The notes beneath the pieces are model-generated. The model was not told the DNA's origin, did not search any database, and saw nothing but the letters and a program-made list of their open reading frames with translations. From positions 1 to 17,972 of the forward strand of contig CAXKVR010000685.1 of assembly GCA_964058845.1 (NCBI GenBank): DNA of 17,972 bases, read 5' to 3'. Position 1 is the stretch's first letter. Every line of letters starts with the position of its first letter. This stretch comes from Carex sylvatica. Lineage: Eukaryota > Streptophyta > Magnoliopsida > Poales > Cyperaceae. The translations under genes and the position numbers were made by a program. Below, in pieces: positions 1 to 8,988 of this stretch.

Positions 1-96
1 GCATTCATATGTAACATGCTTGCTACACATTCTAAAATATTCACGTCTAACATGCTTGCTACTGTCACAGAATCTGAACCGCTGCTTCATTTCCAG

Positions 97-847
97 TATT
101 TGCGAGCAATCAATGATATGGAATGCCTAAAACTTGGATTTGAAGATATATATTTATATTTCTTCAGAAAGAACATCAATGTGGTGTTTAACCTGCTCGG
201 GTTGCACTATTCTTTCTTTCATTTGGGTTTACCTGTAAGTTGTTTCTCAAATGTTTTTTTCTTCCTTGGTTTTGATGGAGCACTATTTGTTGAACTTTGT
301 TTTCATTAGGAATAAATTACAGATTTGGTTTCCCAAGTATCACTCAAACCCCTGTTTGGTTCTTATAATTTCCAAATTTGCATTATGGTCCATAAATTTG
401 GCAATTTTGCAAGTTTGGTCTGCAAGGTCATATCTAGTTGAAAGATATGGACTGAAAAGACCATTATATAAATTTTTTTTTCTTTTTAGTGGCTTATTTT
501 GGAAATGTAATCATTTTGTTACTAGAAATAAAATTTCCATTATAATATCTTTGGAAGTACTTATTAGTTGCTTATTTTTGTTGGATTATGTTAAATTATT
601 GCAGCTTAAAGATCTTAGAAAGGTTCTTGCAAGTTGCCAGGTGTCAGACAAAAAGATATGTGTTAGCTGGGGCTTATGCAGGACATGGGAGTTCGATTTC
701 TACATACCAGAAGAGGAGCACTATCGCACTACTCGTTTGGGACGGATTGCTGACAATGATGTAGCACTTCTTCATATGCTTAAAGAACAACACTACTATA
801 AACTCTATGATGTCAAGCTTTCATCAAATGTTCCATCAAATGAGTGA
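97..847 (+). pseudogene. Terminal exons of an unrecognised plant protein gene, probably decayed
   Basis: Three exon-like blocks read as protein. Block 1 (97-234) follows a TTTCCAG acceptor, is phase 0 at both ends, and stops at a good donor (GTAAGT at 235). It includes GFEDIYLYFF and NVVFNLLGLHYS. Block 2 starts near 310 after TTTCATTAG and runs to about 474, with FALWSINLAILQVWSARSY and LVERYGLKRPLY. Block 3 (605-847) follows TTATTGCAG and is open to a TGA at 845-847, with WEFDFYIPEEEHYRTTRLGR near its middle and NVPSNE at the end. Problems: phase 0 joining of blocks 1 and 2 gives an immediate TAA; the stretch 309-368 reads better in another frame (INYRFGFPSITQTPVW); and block 2 lacks a GT donor where one is expected. 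I therefore infer a pseudogene or a gene with degraded splice sites. I do not recognise the family. The conserved-looking C-terminus argues against chance ORFs. The 5' part lies outside the window. Confidence 0.45.
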
Positions 848-1731
848 GAAAAACTTGTGTTTTACAAATAGTTTCTTGTACTTTATTGTGGTTTTGTGGT
901 TTTCAATTGCTCTCTGGATTCTGGTATGGACATCTAATATTGGATCAACATATCATTAGACAATCTCATACATCTTAGACTTCTTCTGATTTGAAGTTTA
1001 CCAGTGCTTTAATTAAGTAATAGTTTCTTGTACTTTTCTGATGTTGGAGTTGTATAGAAACATGGTTCTTTTGAAGGAAATAGGGAAATGGATAGTAAAA
1101 CGATAACAGGAAAGGGAGTTTTGCTTAATATATAACAGTATTAATTATTTTATTTTTCATGTCATAGAGATGTGCGTACATTAAGTGCTCAGCTATATAC
1201 ACACACACGCACACTAATTAGACGCCATATATAATTTTGCTTATTTGCCATTTTCTAAACCAAGTTTGGAGGAATTAAGCGGTACTCCTATAAAAAAGAA
1301 TAAATCAATTTCCGTACAAAAGAAAAGATTCTCAAATGCATGAAATGCAGTTAACCAATTAATGCTTGCTAATTATCTGAAACCAAGGAGAGAATTAACT
1401 ATGCACATTTTCTTTAATAAAAATAATTAGTTCCATTTTTTTGTTAACGTGACATGGTTACTCTGCCACTAAAAATAACTAAAAACCTGGTTATTATTAA
1501 TTAGACATTCGACAACATTCAATATTCATCCTGATTTGCACTTAATTTGTACATTAACGGTTGAATCACTTATCGGCCCCAAATAAAAGCCCAAATACAT
1601 TTTGGGCTTGTCATGTAAGTAGAATCCAATAAAATTCCTTACATAGTATAGACACGTCGCACTAAGACGTGTCCATGTCATGCAAATATTTGATCCAGAC
1701 GCTCGCCCGACACATCTATATAGAGTTTAGA
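848..1731. other. AT-rich intergenic spacer
   Basis: No coding stretch is supported here. The DNA is AT-rich, with a short CA-type microsatellite near 1196-1214 and a duplicated phrase TAGTTTCTTGTACTTT near 869 and 1020. Three small inverted repeats lie between 1587 and 1673 and are listed separately. Confidence 0.6.
1587..1673. repeat. Cluster of three small inverted repeats
   Basis: AAGCCCAAA (1587-1595) pairs perfectly with TTTGGGCTT (1601-1609) across a 5-base loop. ATGTAAG (1613-1619) pairs with CTTACAT (1638-1644). GACACGTC (1651-1658) pairs with GACGTGTC (1666-1673) across a 7-base loop. Three stems within 90 bp suggest a miniature-element remnant, but there is no T-run typical of a terminator and no adjacent gene that they would serve. 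Confidence 0.5.
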
Positions 1732-1920
1732 TAGAGATGAAAATCAATTCATAGTTATCCCATCCGTATTGGATCAATATTAATTTTTTTTTTAACGGAT
1801 ACAATAATATTCTAATGTTTCTAGATGCAAATAAAAATATTGGAATAATTTAAGTGGATAAAATATAGTTTTGAATTTATAAGGCGAATATGGATAAATA
1901 TCTGTATTTTGTATTACAAA
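1732..1920 (+). mobile_element. hAT-like terminal fragment (left-end type)
   Basis: TAGAGATGAAAATC at 1732 resembles the TAGGGATG-AAA ends of plant hAT-type miniature elements. It is followed by subterminal words of the kind ATCCGTATTGGATC, ACGGATACAA and ATGGATAAATATCTG. The matching right-end type occurs at 8083-8095. No 8-bp target duplication was found flanking this end, so the boundary is tentative. Confidence 0.3.
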
Positions 1921-2193
1921 ATTTACTTCATAACAAATTTGATACACTGTACGAAATTTACTTCAATCTCTTCAATCCCAGTCATGGGTGATTTTTTTGG
2001 TGAAAATGGTGATTTTACTGTAGCGATAGGTATTATTTTGTAAATTCTTTCTAATTATTACTAATTAGTCAATTACTGTAGCAACAAGTATTTTTTTTTA
2101 ATTAGTCATTTACTATTGTGCTCGTTATAATTACTGTACAATTACTATAATACTTATAAAATTATTTTTTAAATGTAGTTTGTTAAGGAAAAG

Positions 2194-3560
2194 ATGTTAG
2201 TTGCGCTGTATGTGGGCGGCAAGCTACAAAAGGGTGTAGATACCGTGTATTACACGAAAGATGCCGCATTTGGCTTCGAGGTTAATGAAAATACCACATT
2301 TCAGGAACTCAAGCAGCTAATATACGAAAAGACTGCTGTAAACCCCAACAGATATGAAATATAATTGGCTACACGGATTGACAACTCACAAAGGGGTGGG
2401 GCGGGAGGTAAACCTTACTTTGTGAGGTTTCCAATAACAGATGTGAATTTGTGGAGAGTTGTGTACACTCAATTTGAGTCTAGTGGGGTCTCGGTAATGG
2501 ACATATATTCAAAGAGGGTTTTCCGGGTTGGGACTGGACCTTCTAGTGCGGCCGGTGCTGGACCTTCAGGTTATGACAATTCGGGTATCACCACCACTCT
2601 CCTTATGACAACCAGGAGTACCACCACCACTCTCCTTATGACAACCAGGAGTACCACCACCACTCCCCTTATGACAACCAGGGGTACCACCACCACTCCC
2701 CTTATGACAACCAGGGCTACCACCACCACTCCCCTTATGACAGCCAGAGGTACCACAGCCCCGGTTATGACAACTTCGGGTACCACAACTCCCATGAAAA
2801 TACTGAAGAGTTGCCACCACCACCCAGACAGACACCCATAATCTATAGATTTCCAACTATGCCAGAGTCTGGACCAGTACCCGTTAATCGAACTGATATT
2901 GATATTAATGTTGATGCTATTGATGCCATACCAGAAAGGTAAATGGAAATGGGGGATGAATACGAAGGGATTTGAGAATCCGATGACTTATCAGATGGCG
3001 ATGCAAATGTATCAGGTTTATCCAGGGAAGAAAAATTCCCGATTAGAGGTCGAAAAAATAAGCATCCGGTCGCCACATTCAACGATACCACAGCTTTTGA
3101 AGAGGCAGATATTAGTTATTTTGGCCCTTGTGTTGTATACAATAACGAACTTGTCACAAGGCAACTTTATACTAACATAGATGAACTTATAAAAAAAATC
3201 TACGAGACTCATGTTCACGGTAACTGGGAATGTAAAATACACAAAAGGGATCGAACAAGGTTAGTTGTGTTATGTAAAACTCACCCGCGGTGCGAGTTTT
3301 GCCTTTTTGCAACCCCTGCGGGTGCAGGAGAAGCATGAATGATTAAGAAGTTTGAACCACTCCATACATGCAAGTCTGCGTCCACAAGGACAGACCATTC
3401 ACAGCTGACGGCATCACTAATTGTCGATGCAATTGAGGAAGACATTAAGGAGGACCCATCTATGAGCATCAAGGCGGTGGCTAGAATCGTGTTCACACAA
3501 AAATGTATGGTACAAAATTTCAGTACAACAAGCTGTACTTTTTAACCTTGAATACACTTT
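2194..3560 (+). pseudogene. MULE (MuDR-type) transposase, N-terminal remnant
   Basis: This is the N-terminal half of a Mutator-like transposase. Starting at ATG 2194, the product opens with MLVALYVGGKLQKG, a small beta-rich N-terminal region common in plant MULE transposases. A low-complexity linker follows (33-bp repeat, 2586-2783). At about 3120-3375 comes the MuDR DNA-binding region: TNIDELIKKIYETHVHGNWE, a Cys-rich patch (CKTHPRCEFC), then MIKKFEPLHTCK, and then a linker ending DPSMSIKAVARIV. Damage seen: in-frame stops at 2362-2364, 2940-2942, 2973-2975 and 3336-3338; a one-base deletion near 2582-2586; and a frameshift in the A-run at 3499-3503, after which YGTKFQYNKLYF is readable in the next frame. 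Homology fades by about 3560. The DDE catalytic core and SWIM zinc finger are absent. The full protein would bind element ends and cut DNA; this copy cannot. The family call is strong; the exact ends are approximate. Confidence 0.88.
2586..2783 (+). repeat. 33-bp tandem repeat coding a His/Tyr-rich linker
   Basis: Five near-identical 33-bp units start at 2586, 2619, 2652, 2685 and 2718, followed by a degenerate sixth unit from 2751. In the transposase frame each unit reads YHHHSPYDNQ plus E, G or R. Because 33 is divisible by 3, unit gain or loss keeps the frame. The apparent Thr-rich reading in the neighbouring frame results from a one-base deletion just upstream. Confidence 0.9.
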
Positions 3561-4860
3561 CCGTTCAAACTGCAAGTGCACAGTCCTATCGAGTAGTATA
3601 TTGTCGGGTATCGATCACAGAGACGGTTCAAATCTAAATCAGACTCTACTTCAATCAATTAAAGACTAGAAGTGAGAAAATATTGATTTTTGGTATTTAA
3701 GTTTCTAATAAGTTCAATGACAGTAATTAAATAAAATGAAGTCAATAAACTTGGTTTAAATCAATAATAAAAGGCATTTTCATGGTTTCAGACTTATCTC
3801 AGTTCTGCCTCTCAGTCCCTAACACGGACCGTGTAGTTTCCTACACGGGTCGTATCAGGTTACGCGAGTCGTGTACTGTCGTACACGGGTCGTGTGGACT
3901 TCGAGTTAATGCACTAGTTACTATTTCTTTGTGTGGTTCCTTTGTGTAGGGTTCAACTGACCAGACCTAATGTTTCTAAACCTCAACTGTCGTATGTTGG
4001 TTCATTAACTTGGTATAGAATTGCAATATCTATCCTCTTTGGGCTCTAAACTTCAACTTTCGTATATTGGTCTGAGTTACCTAGTTACTTGTTTGATATA
4101 CTAAAGATAACCTCTTATCCGTCGATAAGAGAAAATATTCACCTTTCGGCTACTAGTTAGTTTCACCTTTCGGATCACTAATCCTACCTCATGTACTTAG
4201 TTTGGTTGAGAGATGGTATTGGACACAGTACCTTTTAGATGTGATTATGCATCTAATGGTAAAACCAATAAAAATCAAACAATTCAAACAAAGTAATAAA
4301 AATCAAACACAATCAAGCAAACACAAATTTCACCACTAAAAATCTAATAACTAGATGCAAAACAAAACATTCGATTACATCTTAACCCTAGAAACATATA
4401 AAACTAATCAAATATAGTACTAAAACAGATAACAAAGATAAATGAATAATAATTCATTCTAAAATCCGAAGTACAAAGAAGATCCACAATAAAACTCGCG
4501 TCTTTTGCTTCCCAACTTTGTCTCCAAGCAATAGCCGCCAATCCAAAATCCTAGAAATGCTTCTCTGCTCCAGAATAACCTCTATGGTGCAAGAAATCTC
4601 GCTTATATGCTTTTCTGGCCAACCTTCCTTCAATTGGTCTTGTTTCCAATTTCTGGATTTATTTTCGAATTTGTCTGACACGACCCGTATAAAATCTTGT
4701 ACGGGCCATATGCCTGTGTCTCTTTTGGAGTCGAGTCAACAGTCGTGTCTGTGATCAAGTTAAGGTTGATACGACCCGCACAAGGTGGTACACGGGTCAT
4801 ATAAATACTTCTCAAATTCTATATTCTCCTCGATTTCATCTCATTCCTGCAAAATAAGAA
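3560..4860. repeat. Unclassified interspersed repeat with spaced CACGGGTCGTG palindromes
   Basis: No gene is visible. Two clusters of a 13-bp near-palindrome (consensus ACACGGGTCGTGT) lie at 3822-3895 (four copies) and at 4678-4711 and 4769-4802 (two pairs). Between them are A-rich DNA (4240-4450) and a stretch repeating CACCTTTCGG. The phrase ATCGATCACAGAGACGGTT near 3610 looks like the start of a dispersed plant repeat. It lies between the MULE transposase remnant and the PMD pseudogene, so it may be a later insertion that replaced the missing catalytic domain. No long terminal repeats or target duplications were identified. Confidence 0.45.
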
Positions 4861-5159
4861 CAAACTTGCAACAGTACCACATTCTATAGATATTTCAATT
4901 AAATATGACTGATTAAATGATTTAAACACAGGTTTGGGTACAAAATACAGGTCATAATATAGATAGGTTTGCGAGATATCAAACCGTCAAACACAAATAC
5001 AAATATGTAACCCCAAAATACAACAGGCTGTGGAGAGGTCGTGAACTTGTGGTTTGCAGAATATTCGATAGTTGAAAGGATTCATATGGCTATCTGGCAC
5101 CATTGCTCTAGGCCATGGCAAGTACAAATGTCGGCACAGTATATGAGAGGTGGCATTGC
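4861..5159. other. Spacer, possibly the eroded 3' end of the PMD pseudogene
   Basis: No open frame of note. Minus-strand reading gives short scattered peptides that could be a heavily mutated PMD C-terminus, but no PMD motif is convincing. Nothing else was recognised. Confidence 0.3.
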
Positions 5160-6253
5160 CCCTTTTTTATAAGGAGGGAGTGTTAATAGAGGGAGCTCAC
5201 CAATTTAAGGGCATAACATGGGCTTTTGGTGCTTGTATCCAAGTTGTGCCATACATCAGACCCGTTATCAGCATTGATGCATGCTTCATGACTGCCCCAC
5301 ACAAATCTAAGACAAACGCCCTAGTATAACTGCAATATAAAATAATAGGTTATTTTAAATAGTTGAGATTATTGTTGAATTAATAAGTTATTTTAAAAAG
5401 TGTAATAGTACCTCAACACCGCATCAACGTCAGCAGTCTCAGGATGTATCCAATTCTGGAAGAAATGAGAACGAAGTGCCGCCAGAGAAATACAGTACCC
5501 AGAAAACCGGAAGTCATCCTCATCCTTCTTCTTCTTCTTCAATTTCTTCTGCAGATTTTTCGGATGATACCCTAGCAACTCCGGTATCATCATCTGCAGG
5601 TCTGAATGGTATGAGATGCCACCTATGGGGACACCATCGATAGGTAAACCCCATAGGGCGCTCACATCAGCAAGTGTGACTGTCATCTCTCCAACCGGAA
5701 GATGAAATGTATGAGTCTCAAGTTGCCATCTCTCTGCTAGACCATGCATCAGAGATACATCGATCTAACTCTGCGGCGTAGTGACAATCTGATACAACCC
5801 AAGATTAATGAGACATCGCTGCATCAACGGATGTGCAACGAACGGAATCTCTGACCTGCGGTGCCTCACCGTAAGTATGACATCGTTCTGTATTTATTAT
5901 CAATTTGTGAGACTCAAATCGTGTTATTTTTTAGTACTATTTAACATTACGTATAAAAATTACGTACCTCAATAGATGCCAACGAGACACGATGTTTAAC
6001 ATGATGGGTCCATAGAAGAGGACTGAAAGTGTCAGGATCATGCCAACCATATCTACGCCCAGTCTGAGATGACTGACCCGCTCCAGTCGGATTCTCAAAT
6101 CCCGCTCCAGTCATATCCTCATATGACTGGCCCACTCCACCTGCCCGATCCACTCGGATCCACAGAGGACGGACCTGCTCCAGTCGGATCCACAGCATCT
6201 GGACCTGCTCCAGGCGCTAGTCAGTCTCCCCACCGTCTAGAAGATCTACGCAT
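5160..6253 (-). pseudogene. Plant mobile domain (PMD, MAIN-like) protein pseudogene
   Basis: The PMD (Pfam PF10536, formerly 'aminotransferase-like') occurs in MAIN/MAIL plant proteins and in plant transposons. Exon A (about 6253-5968) ends RRYGWHDPDTFSPLLW...SLASIE at a GTACGT donor, phase 0. Exon B (5869-5412) begins VRHRRSEIPFVAHPLMQRC and contains the PMD core: LAERWQLETHTFHLPVGEMT then LADVSALWGLPIDGVPIGG, followed by a lysine run and FRFSGYCISLAALRSHFFQN. It ends at a GAG|GTAC donor in phase 2. Exon C starts at 5329 after ATTGCAG and restores the frame as SYTRAFVLDLCG before decaying, with a TGA at 5197-5199. Damage: an in-frame TAG at 5765-5767, another in-frame TAG in exon A at about 6219, and exon B's acceptor reads ACG instead of AG. 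It faces the MULE transposase remnant. Likely a transposon-borne PMD gene rather than a cellular MAIN gene; that part is inference. Confidence 0.82.
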
Positions 6254-6461
6254 ACTACATTTACAAAAAAAAAATATAATCAATCACAAATTACAATCAC
6301 AAATTTATCTAGTTATTTTATAAATATCCCCAATTTTTTTTGGGTTCGAAAACTCTAAACCTAAACCCTAATCGAATCGAACAATTACACATTTATAAAT
6401 TATTAATCCACAACCTTCTATTACAAAATAATTATCAAAGAATATTTTTTTGGTTCAATAC

Positions 6462-6610
6462 AAAATATTAATTATTAATTATATAATATATGAGCAATAT
6501 AAAATATAAAATATTAATTATTAATTATATAATATATGAGTAATATAAAATATTAATTATTAATTATATAATATATGAGTAATATAAAATATTAATTATA
6601 TAATTATATA
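6462..6610. repeat. 39-bp AT-rich tandem repeat
   Basis: Units beginning AAAATATTAATTATTAATTA and ending TGAG(C/T)AATAT start at 6462, 6508 and 6547, with a partial fourth from 6586. The first two are separated by an extra 7 bases. The units contain only A/T except for one or two positions each. Confidence 0.85.
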
Positions 6611-7025
6611 TTAATAATTATTAATAATAATAAAAAAAATATATAATTATAAATTAACAATAATTATTAATCAAAATATACTAATTATATAAAATTATTA
6701 TAATAACTATTTAATATATTAACAATATAACATATTAATTATATAACAACTAATATAACATATTAATTATGGAACCAATATAGATTATTTTCATTTGTTG
6801 AGTTTGACACATCGAAATAACTATAACACGCATATTTTTATTATCACAACAAAAATACATGATACAATTAACACTTAACATTATAATTACTAAATTAACA
6901 ATATAAATTGGTCTTGTGCATAATAAAAAAAAATTACGAATTCCATTTGCATCATAATTAACCATATCATAATTTCATCCCTGCATCATAATTCAACATA
7001 ACCACATCTGATCTAACAAATTCTA

Positions 7026-7190
7026 GCACAATCACAATTGAATTCAACAATTCACAATTCAACCATATCACCAAATTGAATTCAACAGTTCAACAAATTG
7101 AATTCAACAATTTACAATTTAACCATATCACCAAATTGAAATCAACGAATTTACAGTTCAACCATATCACCAAATTGAACTAATCGAATT
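7026..7190. repeat. Degenerate tandem repeat of AATTGAATTCAACAATT type
   Basis: The phrases CAAATTGAATTCAACA and CAACCATATCACC or TAACCATATCACC recur roughly every 40-60 bp (about 7037, 7073, 7094, 7130, 7170). Units differ by small indels. There is no coding content. Confidence 0.65.
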
Positions 7191-7285
7191 AAATAACTAA
7201 TTGAATTCAACCATATTACCAAATTCACAATTAAACCCTAACCCTAATCCTTTAACTAATTGAATCAATAAAAGTAATTACTTAC

Positions 7286-7552
7286 ATTAAACAGAGAGAG
7301 AAGCGAGAGAGAAGCAGTGGCGGCCGGCTAGTGGGGAGAGGGTGGAGACCGCGGCAGTGGCGAGGGAGAGGAGAGAGGAGACAGGTGCGGTGGGAAGCAG
7401 GTGGAGAGAGTGGTGAAGCGCCGGCCGGCGGACCACGGATGGAGGGGAGAGGTTTTTTCTTCCTTTTTTTCTTTGTGCTGGGCGAAGGAAATGAGACAGA
7501 GGGAGAAAGCGGGGAGAGAGAGATAGAGAGGGTTCGGGTTGGGTTAGGTTAG
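7286..7552 (-). promoter_or_regulatory. GC-rich, CT-rich putative 5' leader of the PMD gene
   Basis: On the plus strand this is a G/A-rich, GC-rich island inside AT-rich DNA. Read on the minus strand it is a CT-rich leader like those of plant transcripts, ending at a donor-like GTAAG (7285-7281). It lies upstream of the PMD exons in the right orientation. The plus-strand open frame here is low-complexity Gly/Arg/Glu and is not believed. No TATA box was assigned. Confidence 0.35.
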
Positions 7553-7556
7553 GCAG

Positions 7557-7702
7557 TGACTCGCCCCAAGGTGGGGCGGTCTGAGGTGAATAATGACCCG
7601 CCCTTACATAGGGCGGTCTGTTAATATTGTGGCCCGCCCCACAATGGAGCGATCTGTTAGTGTATTTCGCCCGCCTCTAAGCCCAGCGGTCGGGGCATAT
7701 TT
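7557..7702. repeat. Four tandem 36-37-bp units, each with an internal GC hairpin
   Basis: Units start at 7557, 7594, 7630 and 7667. Each has the form (T)GACCCGCCC, then a short loop, then GGGCGGTCTG, then an AT-rich tail. The stems are CGCCCC/GGGGCG in unit 1 and CGCCCT/AGGGCG in unit 2; units 3 and 4 are progressively mismatched. The array borders the CT-rich leader of the PMD gene. Confidence 0.85.
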
Positions 7703-7750
7703 CAATAAATTTCACCCTCAGGGGCACTTTTAAAATTAAGTTTTATTTAG

Positions 7751-7794
7751 GGGTATTAATAAAAATGGCCGTCCATTTTCATACCAAGAACACC
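7751..7794 (-). mobile_element. Candidate MULE terminal inverted repeat (right end)
   Basis: Read on the minus strand, GGTGTTCTTGGTATGAAAATGG resembles GGTGATTTTTTTGGTGAAAATGG starting at about 1987, just upstream of the MULE transposase remnant. The pair would bound an element of about 5.8 kb. The similarity is short and gapped, and no 9-bp target duplication was seen. Confidence 0.22.
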
Positions 7795-7904
7795 TTCATT
7801 TTTTTCATTTTTCATTTTTTGATTTGTTTTTCTTCATTTTATTAACTTCTTAATTAGTATTTATATCTTAAAGTTCATATATACAAGTCAATTATCCAAC
7901 AAGT

Positions 7905-8095
7905 ATTTATTTTGTATCTGTATTCAAATATATATTCATAGATTATCTGATCCTTATCCGTATCCGTTTAAGGTAGATTTGATTTTACATTTTGACATCC
8001 GTATCCATATCCATATCCGTATCCACTTATTGAAAGACGGATACAGATATGATATTAGCATTATCCGCTCCGAATCCGCTCTGTTTTCACCCCTA
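7905..8095 (-). mobile_element. hAT-like MITE fragment rich in CCGTATCC words
   Basis: The right boundary TTTTCACCCCTA (8084-8095) is the reverse complement of a TAGGGGTGAAAA terminus typical of plant hAT-type elements. Inward it is packed with subterminal words (TATCCGTATCCG, CATATCCATATCCGTATCC, GACGGATACAG). No matching left end or target duplication was found close by, so it is a fragment or one end of a larger element. Confidence 0.5.
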
Positions 8096-8290
8096 CATAA
8101 AACACATAAACGTGACTTATGTATACAATTCTAAAATTTGGATTTTGAGCTTACGCTATTTTATACATTAATTAGAAAAAATAATAAGTTTTACTAAAAT
8201 TTGAAATAAAATCATTCAATTATTTAATATTTACAAATATTTTTATTTATCTTTGTCACTATAACAAAAGCTAATTTTATAAGACTACTA

Positions 8291-8422
8291 GTAGTTGTTC
8301 TATTTTATTTTTATAAAATTTTATTGAAACTTAACATTTATACTTAGTATAACATGTGTTTTGAGTAGTTGTTCTATTTTATTTTTATAAAATTTTATCG
8401 AAACTTAACATTTATACTCAGT
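8291..8422. repeat. Direct duplication of 58 bp, period 74 bp
   Basis: 8291-8348 and 8365-8422 are nearly identical; both begin GTAGTTGTTCTATTTTATTT and differ at two or three positions. A 16-bp spacer separates them. Recent local duplication in AT-rich non-coding DNA. Confidence 0.9.
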
Positions 8423-8988
8423 TTTACGATCCAATTTAAAATAAAATGATTCACTGTATGAAAATGACCATATGGCAACAATAATCATTGTTTTTTAATC
8501 ATATTAAATTAATGTAAATTTCTCCTCACAACACTAGTGTGAGTGAGCTCTTAAAATGAGTTCAGGTACCTAATTTGTAGGACCAGTGAAAATGAAAATA
8601 GTGTGTGACTTTGACAAATTTACAATACATTTTAGTATATATACATGAAAATCTAATGAGGTAAAAAAAATAGAGTTAATTTCCACACCACAATATAGCC
8701 AGGTAAAAAGAAAGTAAATGACAAATATTTTTTTAAACTATTAATTGTCATAAACTAATAGCAATAGTAAAAATAAGATATTGGATGAAATCAATATTTA
8801 AATTTGAGATGGACCTAATAAACACTTTAATACAACCCGATCCACCACATTATTAAAAAAAATATCCATTGGCTTTTAAATCTTGGTTCTTGAAATTTTT
8901 CGAATAAAATACAACTAAAGCATATTTTCCCAATTATATCTTGGATCACCGAACAGTCTCCTTCAATCTTTCTAGTTTGTTTCCGTTA
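8423..8988. other. AT-rich spacer, nothing recognised
   Basis: No open frame, repeat or element end could be supported. If the exon at 8989 is real, its promoter would lie here. A CCAAT-like word occurs near 8929, but no convincing TATA box was assigned. Confidence 0.5.

Larger units (their letters stand above)
6260..7285. other. Very AT-rich non-coding stretch, probably intron or leader of the PMD gene
   Basis: No coding potential. It is almost pure A/T from 6410 to 6760, then rich in AATTGAATTCAACAATT words. On the minus strand it sits between a CT-rich leader with a GTAAGT-type donor (7281-7286) and the first PMD-coding exon, after an acceptor-like ATGTAG near 6254. A long leader intron is a reasonable inference but is unproven. 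Confidence 0.4.

Noticed and set aside
2365..2841. Plus-strand Thr-rich repeat protein (TTTTPLMTTR units)
   Set aside because: It is the transposase repeat read out of frame after a one-base deletion near 2582-2586. The YHHHSPYDNQ frame continues into the conserved DNA-binding region; the Thr frame does not.
2566..2856. Minus-strand Gly/Cys/His-rich and Val-rich open frames
   Set aside because: They are antisense readings of the 33-bp repeat in the MULE transposase linker; the periodicity alone keeps them open.
4454..4815. Overlapping short open frames on both strands
   Set aside because: They lie in an interspersed repeat, show no recognisable domain, and overlap each other on opposite strands.
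6462..7240. Regular direct repeats considered as a CRISPR-like array
   Set aside because: The units are contiguous, almost pure A/T, and have no conserved-repeat/unique-spacer structure; the genome is also eukaryotic.
7331..7552. Plus-strand Gly/Arg/Glu-rich open frame
   Set aside because: Low-complexity product of a GC-rich purine tract; no domain, and it lies antisense to a likely CT-rich leader.
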